Under the pieces are notes generated by a model. The model was given only the letters and a program-made list of their open reading frames with translations, was not told the DNA's origin and ran no database searches. From Candidatus Dechloromonas phosphorivorans (GTDB taxonomy: Bacteria; Pseudomonadota; Gammaproteobacteria; Burkholderiales; Rhodocyclaceae): DNA of 35,002 nt. Where the stretch lies: NCBI GenBank assembly GCA_016714975.1, contig JADKBR010000002.1, positions 1 to 35,002 on the forward strand. The letters are read 5' to 3'. Shown in pieces: positions 17,941 to 24,796 of the stretch (position 1 is the first letter of the stretch; every line of letters begins with the position of its first letter). The position numbers and the translations under genes are program-made.

Positions 17941-19452
17941 TCACTTCCTCACCAAAGAAGTCACCACCCATTCCCCCTGCCCCCGCTCCACAAACTCGAA
18001 CTCAATCGCCGCCCCCGGCTTCACCCCCGCCACCAGCGAAGGATTCGCCAGCACAAAATCCATCTTCATCGCCGGCCACTTCAAACTCGCCACCGGCTCA
18101 TGCGAAATCGTCACTGTCCCCGCCGCCGCGTCAAGCGCATTCAAAACCCCCACTGCCTTGTGTCCCACAGCAGAAGGTTTCGCGGGAGAAGCGCCCTCCG
18201 ACTTCTGCATCCCTTCCAGCGCCGCTCTCAGATTGCTTTCGGCATCAATCAGGAAGTTGGCCGATGAAACGACCATTTCCCCATCGCGCACGCCGTCGAG
18301 CACCTGGACGAATTCCCCGCCCCGCTGCCCGAGTTTGACCTGTCGCGGCTCGAAGCGGCCTTCGCCCAGCTGCACGACAACGGTCTGGCGCGACCCGCCG
18401 TCGATCACCGCCGAGGCCGGCACGGTCAGCACCGGCGCCGCACCGCCGGCCGGAATGTCGACGTCGGCGAACATTGCCGGCTTCAATTTGCCTTTCGGGT
18501 TGGCCAGTTCGATGCGCACCGGCACCGTCCGCGTTTCCGCTTTCAGCGTCGGGTAGACGTAGGCGATGCGGCCCTCGAAGACTTCGCCGGGGTAGGCGTT
18601 GATCTTGATCATTACCTTCTGGCCGACATTCACCGCCGCGATGTCCTGCTCGAACACATCGGCCAGCACCCAGACCGCCGCGGTATCGGCGATCTGGAAC
18701 AGTGTCTCGCCGGGCATGAAGCGCATGCCTTGCACGGCCTTCTTCTCGGTGACGACACCGGCCACCGGCGAGCGGAAGGTCAGCGTGCGTTTGGCTTCGC
18801 CGGAGCGTGCCAGCGCCTTGACCTGCTCGTCGGAAATATCCCAGTTCTTCAAGCGTTGCAGGCTGGATTCGGCGAGTTGCCGCATCGCCCCCTGCGCCTC
18901 GCCGCCGGCTTCGCCCAGCTTGCCAACACCCTGCGCGGCCAGCGCATATTCGCGTTGCGCAGAAACGAGTTCCGGGCTGTACACCTCGAACAGCGGCTGG
19001 CCGCGAGCGACCGGCTGACCGCTGGTATTTACGTATAAACGCTCGATGTAGCCCTCGAACTTGGCGGTCACCGTGAAAGTCCGGCTCTCGTCGATCTCGA
19101 CGCGGCCGCTGGCGCGCACGCTGCGGTCGAGCAGGCGCAGCTTGGCCGCTTCGGCCTTGACCCCCATTTTCTGGATTTTCTCGGCGCTGATCTTGAGGCC
19201 GCTCCCGGCTTCATCCTCCCCTTCGTAAACCGGCAGGTAATCCATGCCCATCGGGTCTTTTTTCGGCACCGGCGAAGTGTCGGGCAGGCCCATCGGGTTG
19301 CGGTAGTAGAGCAGCTTTTTGGCCGTTTTTTGACCGTCGACCGCGACAGACTGGGCAACAGCCTCAGGCTTCGGCAAGGCCAGCCGATAACCGGCAAAAC
19401 CACCCGCCGCGAGGGCGATGGCAACAACAATTACGGTCGGGCCGGTTCTCAC
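17941..19452 (-). CDS. cusB: Efflux adaptor CusB with N-terminal metal-binding and C-terminal CusF-like domains
   Basis: This is the periplasmic membrane-fusion protein linking CusA to CusC. The 503-residue product has an N-terminal membrane anchor (VIVVAIALAAGGFAGYRLAL), a heavy-metal-binding motif (YYRNPMGLPDTSPVPKKDPM, about residues 49-68), the barrel-sandwich and hairpin region (GRVEIDESRTFTVTAKFEGY, RGQPLFEVYSPELVSAQREY), the beta-barrel, and then a CusF-like domain at the C-terminus (VTISHEPVASLKWPAMKMDF). That domain keeps the H, W, M, M set at the spacing of E. coli CusF. E. coli CusB lacks this fusion. GTG start at 19452 overlaps the cusC stop (GTGA). Confidence 0.95.
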   Translation of the reverse strand: MRTGPTVIVVAIALAAGGFAGYRLALPKPEAVAQSVAVDGQKTAKKLLYYRNPMGLPDTSPVPKKDPMGMDYLPVYEGEDEAGSGLKISAEKIQKMGVKAEAAKLRLLDRSVRASGRVEIDESRTFTVTAKFEGYIERLYVNTSGQPVARGQPLFEVYSPELVSAQREYALAAQGVGKLGEAGGEAQGAMRQLAESSLQRLKNWDISDEQVKALARSGEAKRTLTFRSPVAGVVTEKKAVQGMRFMPGETLFQIADTAAVWVLADVFEQDIAAVNVGQKVMIKINAYPGEVFEGRIAYVYPTLKAETRTVPVRIELANPKGKLKPAMFADVDIPAGGAAPVLTVPASAVIDGGSRQTVVVQLGEGRFEPRQVKLGQRGGEFVQVLDGVRDGEMVVSSANFLIDAESNLRAALEGMQKSEGASPAKPSAVGHKAVGVLNALDAAAGTVTISHEPVASLKWPAMKMDFVLANPSLVAGVKPGAAIEFEFVERGQGEWVVTSLVRK

Positions 19453-20699
19453 AGGTCTTCTCCGAGCAGGCGTTCGATTTCGGCCAGCCGCTGCTGCTGG
19501 CCGGCCTGGGCACGCAGCAGCGCGAGCCGGGCGTTACGGATCTGGCGCTGGGCGTCGAGCAGCGTGGCGAAATCCACCTTGCCCGTTTCGTAGCCGGCCA
19601 GTGCCGACTTGAAGGTCAGCTCGGCCTGCGGCAGCAGGCGGTTGCGGGTAATTTCCTCAGTCATGCGGGCGGCTTCCAGATTGGCCACGGCGCCGCTCAG
19701 TTCGCCGTGCAGGCGATGGCCGAGCGCTTCCTTGCGCGCGGCGGCGGCCTCCAGCATGCGCTCGGCCTCGCGTTCCTGGCTGCGCCGGCTGCCTTGCTGC
19801 AGCGGAATGTTCATTTCCAGCATCAGGGTCCACGCATCGACGCGATCCCCCACCTGCATCGGCTGCACGCCAACGATGAAATCCGGGAAGTTGTTGCGGT
19901 AAGCCAGGTCGCGGCTTTTTCCGGCGCCGTCAAGGCGGGCGGCTTCGATGGCCAGTTGCGGGTTGCGGGCCAGCAGGCGTTCGCTCAGCCTGCCCGCGTC
20001 GAGCCGTGCCGGCAGCGGGCGCAAGGCGTTCGGCTCGGCGAGCGGCGCGTCGGTATTGCGCGCCAGCATGGCGTTGATGAAGGTGCTCAGGTGATGGTGT
20101 TCGGCTTCCATGCCGACCAGGTCGCTGTCGAGCGTGCTGCGCTCTACCTGGGCGCGAATCGCATCCTGCTGCGCGGCCAGGCCGCTGGCGTAGCGAATCT
20201 GCGCGATCTGCTCCAACTGGCGGCTGAGGGCGATGTTCTCGCGTGTCAACTTCAGCACCCGGTGGCTCAGCCAGTATTGCGCGTAGAGCGCCTTGATGCG
20301 GCCGGCGACCTCGGCCCAGGTATCGGCGGCGCGCCCCCCGGCCTGTTCGGCCTCGGCAGCGGCGATCTCGCGCTTCAGGTCGCGCTTGCCCCAGAAAGGC
20401 AGCGGCTGCGCCAGCAGGTATTTGGTATCGCCGACACGCGACGGCGACAGCGTCGCGTTCTGCGTGCCGTTGCGTGTGATGTTTTCCAGTTCGACGCGCA
20501 GGAAAGGATCGGGCAGCGCGCCGGCCGGGCCAATCCGCTCCTGGGCCGCCTCCGCTTCCAGCCGCACCATGCGCAGATCCGGGCTGCCCTCACGGGCGAT
20601 GGCGAGCAACGATTCGACACTGGCACCGGGCAATGGCTCGGCGCCCAGGACAGGAGTGACCGCGGCGAGAAGCAGGGCGATCAGCATAGACGATTTCAT
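19449..20699 (-). CDS. cusC: Outer-membrane efflux protein CusC (TolC family)
   Basis: This forms the outer-membrane exit duct of the copper/silver pump. I chose ATG at 20699 because it starts a clear signal peptide (MKSSMLIALLLAAVTPVLGA) with GAGG upstream; the longer frame to 20954 lies over the DUF2231 gene. The 416-residue product has two OEP repeats rich in coiled-coil helices: SVESLLAIAREGSPDLRMVR, LAQPLPFWGKRDLKREIAAA and RIKALYAQYWLSHRVLKLTR in the first, NPQLAIEAARLDGAGKSRDL and ALAGYETGKVDFATLLDAQR in the second. It starts 13 bases after the DUF2231 gene, and its stop overlaps the cusB start. Confidence 0.92.
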   Translation of the reverse strand: MKSSMLIALLLAAVTPVLGAEPLPGASVESLLAIAREGSPDLRMVRLEAEAAQERIGPAGALPDPFLRVELENITRNGTQNATLSPSRVGDTKYLLAQPLPFWGKRDLKREIAAAEAEQAGGRAADTWAEVAGRIKALYAQYWLSHRVLKLTRENIALSRQLEQIAQIRYASGLAAQQDAIRAQVERSTLDSDLVGMEAEHHHLSTFINAMLARNTDAPLAEPNALRPLPARLDAGRLSERLLARNPQLAIEAARLDGAGKSRDLAYRNNFPDFIVGVQPMQVGDRVDAWTLMLEMNIPLQQGSRRSQEREAERMLEAAAARKEALGHRLHGELSGAVANLEAARMTEEITRNRLLPQAELTFKSALAGYETGKVDFATLLDAQRQIRNARLALLRAQAGQQQRLAEIERLLGEDL

Positions 20700-20712
20700 C
20701 ACTTTGGCTGCC

Positions 20713-21282
20713 TCAATGGCGATGGCGCTTGCCATCCTTGTGAACGTGCTCACCGGGGGTGGCAGCAGGTGACGACGCTGCCGGAAGTGACTTCTCGGAC
20801 TGGACTTGCGGTGCCGCTTCGACAGCCGCAGCCGGACTGACGAAGGCGGCGGACGAAACGCCGGCACCGTGCCGGTAGACCATCTCTCCACCCAGCCAGC
20901 CGGTGAAGCCCAGGCTGCCGGAGAGTACGAACATGCCCGCCAGCAAAGCCGCATGGGGGCCTTTTACAGCCCGTTGGCGCAAGGTGTCCCAAAGCGCGAG
21001 CAACAGCAAACCGCCAGTGCTGGCCACGGCCCACGCGCGATGGTTGAGCATGACCAGATGGCCCGCTGCATCGTGGTCCACCGTTTGGAAGGCATACCAG
21101 CCGAGCGCGGCCGCCACCACAGCGCTCAGCGCAGAGAGTTGGAGCAGCAGCCGACCACAAGACGGCAACAGCGTGGTGGCAGGGAACAGCCAGCCGGCCA
21201 GCAGCAACAGCGTTGCCGTCATGGTCAGCGCAATCGGAAAATGGACGGCCGCAGGATGCCAGTTGGGGATGATTTCGGGCAT
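20713..21282 (-). CDS. DUF2231 membrane protein in the cus operon
   Basis: The 189-residue product begins MPEIIPNWHPAAVHFPIAL, the DUF2231 signature (HPxxVHFPIAL), and has four membrane helices: LTMTATLLLLAGWLF, LLLQLSALSAVVAAALGWYA, WAVASTGGLLLLALWD and AALLAGMFVLSGSLGFTGWL. A low-complexity Ala/Pro tail ends in a His-rich stretch EHVHKDGKRHRH, which could bind metal. It lies 11 bases after cusF and 13 bases before cusC, so it is an operon member. Family members occur near cytochrome and metal genes, but the biochemical role is unknown. A metal-handling role here is inference from position and the His tail. Confidence 0.88.
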   Translation of the reverse strand: MPEIIPNWHPAAVHFPIALTMTATLLLLAGWLFPATTLLPSCGRLLLQLSALSAVVAAALGWYAFQTVDHDAAGHLVMLNHRAWAVASTGGLLLLALWDTLRQRAVKGPHAALLAGMFVLSGSLGFTGWLGGEMVYRHGAGVSSAAFVSPAAAVEAAPQVQSEKSLPAASSPAATPGEHVHKDGKRHRH

Positions 21283-21293
21283 CGAGTACCGGC

Positions 21294-21611
21294 TTACTTC
21301 GCCATTTCGTAGCGGCTGACGATGGCGTTCCCGCCCTTCATCTCAGCCGCGAAGCGGATCCTGTCGCCGGGCTTGAGCTTGTTCAGCCAGGCCTTGTCGG
21401 CGACGCCGAAGGCCATGGTCATCGGCGGCATCCCGATGCTGTCGAGCTGGCCGTGCTGGATGACAACCTCGCCGGCCGCCTTGTCGATCTTCCTGACGAC
21501 GCCGTCGGTGAGTGGTCCGGCCTGGGCGGTGGCCGCCTTCGGCACGCCATGATCATGCTGGGCGAAGACGGGCAGGCTCAAGGCAAGGAGGAGTGAGACA
21601 AGGAGGCGCAT
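21294..21611 (-). CDS. cusF: Periplasmic Cu(I)/Ag(I) chaperone CusF, Trp ligand replaced by Met
   Basis: CusF binds Cu(I)/Ag(I) in the periplasm and hands it to CusB. The 105-residue product has a signal peptide (RLLVSLLLALSLPVFA), a His-rich mature N-terminus (QHDHG), and the OB-fold with IQHGQLDSIGMPPMTMAFG. H53, M64 and M66 match E. coli H36, M47 and M49 by spacing. The residue at the place of W44, which caps Cu(I) by a cation-pi contact, is M61 here. It is the first gene of the operon, facing cusR across about 110 bases that hold an inverted repeat. Confidence 0.93.
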   Translation of the reverse strand: MRLLVSLLLALSLPVFAQHDHGVPKAATAQAGPLTDGVVRKIDKAAGEVVIQHGQLDSIGMPPMTMAFGVADKAWLNKLKPGDRIRFAAEMKGGNAIVSRYEMAK

Positions 21612-21679
21612 GGCGTTTGTCAGTCGGGGGAAGTACGATGATTCTGGATGAACGCGGTCGACGTGCCGCTGACGCCAGA

Positions 21680-21695
21680 ATTACAAGTTTGTAAT
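21680..21695. promoter_or_regulatory. CusR/CopR-type inverted repeat between cusF and cusR
   Basis: ATTACAAG followed by TTTGTAAT forms a near-perfect inverted repeat (TTACA-N4-TGTAA core) that is AT-rich against the GC-rich surroundings. It lies 69 bases before the cusF start and 25 bases before the chosen cusR start, a suitable place for control of both units. The form fits the sites of heavy-metal OmpR-type regulators. Binding by the adjacent CusR is inferred. Confidence 0.65.
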
Positions 21696-21719
21696 CTGCG
21701 GACAAGCGAGGCGCTGCTC

Positions 21720-22406
21720 ATGCAGAATGCGGCTATGAAGATCCTCATCGTCGAAGACGAAGCGAAGACCGGCAACTACCTGAAGCAGGGCCTCTCCGAG
21801 GCCGGCTTTACCGTCGATCTGGTGCGTAACGGACTGGACGGCATGCACGAAGGGCTGGGCGGCGGGCATGATCTGTTGATCCTCGATGTGAACCTGCCGG
21901 GACTCGACGGTTGGCAGGTGCTGAAGGCCTTGCGCGCCGCCGGACGTGACCTGCCGGTGCTGTTCCTGACTGCACGCGACCAGGTCGAGGACCGCGTCAG
22001 GGGGCTGGAACTGGGTGCCGACGATTACCTGGTCAAACCTTTCGCCTTCTCCGAACTGCTGGCCCGCGTGCGCACCCTGCTGCGCCGGGGGCGGGCCAGG
22101 GAAGTGGAAAAACTGGCACTCGCCGATCTCGAACTCGACGTGCTGAAGCGCCGCGCATCCCGTGGCGGCCAGCGCATCGACCTCACCGCCAAGGAATTCG
22201 CGCTGCTCGAACTCTTTCTGCGTCGCCAGGGCGAGGTGCTGTCGCGCAGTTACATCGCCTCCCAAGTCTGGGACATGAATTTCGACTCCGACACCAATGT
22301 CGTCGAAGTCGCCATCCGCCGCCTGCGCGCCAAGATCGACGACGATTTCACACCGCGCCTGATCCACACCCTGCGCGGTATGGGCTACGTAATGGAAATC
22401 CGCTGA
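21720..22406 (+). CDS. cusR: Heavy-metal response regulator CusR/CopR, OmpR family
   Basis: The receiver domain reads MKILIVEDEAKTGNYLKQGL, with the phosphate-accepting Asp in LLILDVNLPGLDGW (D56 counting from this start) and the conserved Lys in DDYLVKPFAFSEL. The C-terminal winged helix has RIDLTAKEFALLELFLRR and SDTNVVEVAIRRLRAKIDDD, which bind DNA. I chose ATG at 21720 (MQNAAMKIL) because AGCGAGG lies 8 bases upstream; ATG at 21735 is the alternative. A still longer frame from 21648 would overlap the inverted repeat. It is followed after 2 bases by the sensor gene. It should activate the divergent cus operon when copper or silver is high. Confidence 0.93.
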   Translation: MQNAAMKILIVEDEAKTGNYLKQGLSEAGFTVDLVRNGLDGMHEGLGGGHDLLILDVNLPGLDGWQVLKALRAAGRDLPVLFLTARDQVEDRVRGLELGADDYLVKPFAFSELLARVRTLLRRGRAREVEKLALADLELDVLKRRASRGGQRIDLTAKEFALLELFLRRQGEVLSRSYIASQVWDMNFDSDTNVVEVAIRRLRAKIDDDFTPRLIHTLRGMGYVMEIR

Positions 22407-22408
22407 TC

Positions 22409-23776
22409 GTGAGCAAATGGCGCCAATCCGTCACGCTGCGCCTGGCGCTGGCGTTCGCGCTGCTGGCCGTGCTGGTTTTCGCTGCGCTCGGCATCTATCT
22501 GAGCCGCTCGGCCGATCGGCACATGGCCGAGCTCGACGCGCACGAACTGCTGGGGAAGCTGGAACTGGCCCGCCATGTCGGGATCAACGAACATTCCACG
22601 GCTGCCTTCGCGGCACGCTTCGGCGATGCGCTAGTCGGCGAGCACGGGGTGATCGTTGCGGTCAACGGCGAAAAAGGGCCACTTTTCACCTGGCCCGATG
22701 CCGGCACGGCGCGGGCGCTCGCCGAGGCTTCCCCCGCCATCGGCGAAACGCCGCTGCGCCTGGCGGTCGCCGGGAAAGAATACCGGGCGGTGGGCGGCGC
22801 GCTCCATACCGGGTGGGGAGAGGAGGCACGCGTCATTGTTGCCCGCGACATTCGTCATCACACCGATTTCCTCGACCAGTTGCGCCGCGACTTCTGGTTG
22901 GCGGTGCTGGCGGCCGCGCTGCTCACCGCCGTCGTCGGCCTGCTGGTCGCCCGCCGCGGCCTATTTCCGGTACGCGCCATCGCCCGGGCTGCCGGGCGGA
23001 TTTCCGCCGGCCGGTTGGGCGAACGCATCGCGGAACAAGATGTGCCTAGCGAACTCGCCGAACTGGTCGCCGCCTTCAACGCCATGCTTGGCCGGCTTGA
23101 GGAATCGTTCCAGCGCCTGAGCGATTTTTCGGCCGATCTGGCGCACGAGCTGCGGACGCCGATCCATACCCTGCGCATGCAGACCGAAGTTTCGCTTGGC
23201 AAACCGCGCAGCATCGATGAATACCGCGATCTGCTGGCGTCGAGCCTCGAGGAGTACGAACGCCTGTCGCGCATCATTGGCGACATGCTGTTTCTGGCCA
23301 AGGCCGAACATGGCCTGGTTGCGCCCGGCACGGGGGAGGTTCCTCTGCGCGGTCTGTGCCAGCGCCTGGTCGAGTACTACGGCATCCTGGCCGAAAACCT
23401 CAGTCTCGAACTGCGCGGCGGCGAGGTCAGCATCCAGGGCGATCAACTGATGCTGGAGCGCGCGATCGGCAATCTGCTGGTCAACGCCATCCATCACACG
23501 CCCGCAGCGGGATGGATCACGCTGGAAATCGCCAGTCAGCCAGAGCTTGCAAGCATCACCGTAACCAACTCGGGGCCACCAATTCCGGCCGACGCAATCG
23601 GCACGATCTTCGATCGCTTCGTTCGCCTGAGCCCGGACCACGAGGGCAGCGGACTGGGGCTGGCAATTGCCCGCTCGATCGTCGCCGCGCACGGCGGCAC
23701 CATTGCCGTTCATGCCCGCAACCAAGCCACGCAGTTCGTCATCACTATCCCGATTCACACCGCCAATCAAGACTAG
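22409..23776 (+). CDS. cusS: Heavy-metal sensor histidine kinase CusS/CopS
   Basis: This inner-membrane kinase senses periplasmic copper/silver and phosphorylates CusR. The 455-residue product starts at GTG, 2 bases after cusR. TM1 is at residues 9-31, a periplasmic sensor loop at about 32-162, TM2 at 163-182 and HAMP at 183-235. The H-box LSDFSADLAHELRTPIHTLR carries H246. The ATPase domain has ERAIGNLLVNAIHHTP (N-box), FDRFVRLSPDHEGSGLGLAI (F and G boxes). The sensor loop has several His residues but few Met, so I cannot point to the metal site. The context beside cusFCBA makes the assignment firm. Confidence 0.93.
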   Translation: MSKWRQSVTLRLALAFALLAVLVFAALGIYLSRSADRHMAELDAHELLGKLELARHVGINEHSTAAFAARFGDALVGEHGVIVAVNGEKGPLFTWPDAGTARALAEASPAIGETPLRLAVAGKEYRAVGGALHTGWGEEARVIVARDIRHHTDFLDQLRRDFWLAVLAAALLTAVVGLLVARRGLFPVRAIARAAGRISAGRLGERIAEQDVPSELAELVAAFNAMLGRLEESFQRLSDFSADLAHELRTPIHTLRMQTEVSLGKPRSIDEYRDLLASSLEEYERLSRIIGDMLFLAKAEHGLVAPGTGEVPLRGLCQRLVEYYGILAENLSLELRGGEVSIQGDQLMLERAIGNLLVNAIHHTPAAGWITLEIASQPELASITVTNSGPPIPADAIGTIFDRFVRLSPDHEGSGLGLAIARSIVAAHGGTIAVHARNQATQFVITIPIHTANQD

Positions 23777-23848
23777 AGGCTGGCTCGGTCGGCGCCGGCC
23801 GGAAGCCTGAGAATCGCCGCAAAATTCGCGTCGACCGCAACCAACGGC

Positions 23849-24739
23849 TTATTTGTCGAACCAGTCCTCGATCTGCCGCGCGACCTCTTCCGGCTGATCG
23901 TGATGCAGCATGTGGTCGGTGTTCTCGATCCACGCTACGCTCAGGTTGGCGAAGCAGGCCTGGCGTACTTCCCAGTCGCCCGGGCGCGTAGCGAAGTCGC
24001 GGATGATCCAGGAGTCGCGGCCGGCGACCCAGAGCACCGGACAGGTGATCTGCCGCCAGACGGCCATCGATTCCTCCAGGCGGAACAGGTAGGGGGCAGG
24101 CGCCTTGTGCCACGGGTCGCCGTTCCAGATGACGCCGTGGCGGCGCTGGCCGGCCTTGTTCTCGCCGTCGCCGATGCGGGCGAGGTGCTTGGAGAGGAAT
24201 TCGGCGCGTTCCGGTGTCAGAAAACGGTCAGTGTGCAGCAGGCGGCGCGCGAAGGCGGCGCGATCCTGGTACACGTGCATCCGCGGCGGTCTTTGCAGGG
24301 TTTCCAGCCAAAGACGATAGCGCTCGGGCGCCATCTCGGGCGCGTGCGGAGCGATCCCGAAGCCTTCCAGCGAGACGAGGCTCTCGATGCGCTCGGGCCG
24401 GATGCCGGCATACAGGCAGGCGATGATGCCGCCCATGCTGTGCCCGGCGATCCTGACCTTTCCTTCCGGCGCATAGCGGTCGAGGATGGCCTCGAGATCG
24501 CCGATGTGCTCGGCGAAGAAATAGGGGCGGCTCAGCCAGTCCGAGAGGCCGAAGCCGCGCCAGTCGGGGGCGATGATGTTCCAGTCGCGCTTGAGTTCAT
24601 CGACGACGAACTGGAGCGAGGCCGAAACGTCCATCCAGCCGTGCAGCATGAACAGGGTCGGCGCCTTCGGGTTGCCCCACCGGCGGATGTGCAGGCGCAC
24701 GTCGGGGAGATCCAGATATTCGGAGCGGGAAGTAAGCAT
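23849..24739 (-). CDS. Alpha/beta hydrolase
   Basis: This soluble hydrolase has the alpha/beta fold with PTLFMLHGWMDVSASLQFVV (oxyanion HG), IIAPDWRGFGLSDW, the nucleophile elbow RIAGHSMGGIIACLYAG, the acid in LWVAGRDSWI and the histidine in ENTDHMLHHDQPEEVARQIE. The length is 296 residues from ATG at 24739; a TTG 24 bases upstream is a weaker choice. There is no signal peptide, so it is cytoplasmic. The substrate cannot be told. It lies between convergent cusS and a divergent phospholipid-related gene. A role in lipid or ester turnover would fit the neighbour but is not shown. Confidence 0.88.
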   Translation of the reverse strand: MLTSRSEYLDLPDVRLHIRRWGNPKAPTLFMLHGWMDVSASLQFVVDELKRDWNIIAPDWRGFGLSDWLSRPYFFAEHIGDLEAILDRYAPEGKVRIAGHSMGGIIACLYAGIRPERIESLVSLEGFGIAPHAPEMAPERYRLWLETLQRPPRMHVYQDRAAFARRLLHTDRFLTPERAEFLSKHLARIGDGENKAGQRRHGVIWNGDPWHKAPAPYLFRLEESMAVWRQITCPVLWVAGRDSWIIRDFATRPGDWEVRQACFANLSVAWIENTDHMLHHDQPEEVARQIEDWFDK

Positions 24740-24796
24740 GTCGGAGATAATGCCGTTTCTCAAGCTGCGATTCTGACACGTGAATACGGATATCGA

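Noticed and set aside
21648..21719. Longer N-terminus for cusR (MNAVDVPL...)
   Set aside because: It would run through the inverted repeat at 21680-21695 and has no family character; a better ribosome site precedes 21720.
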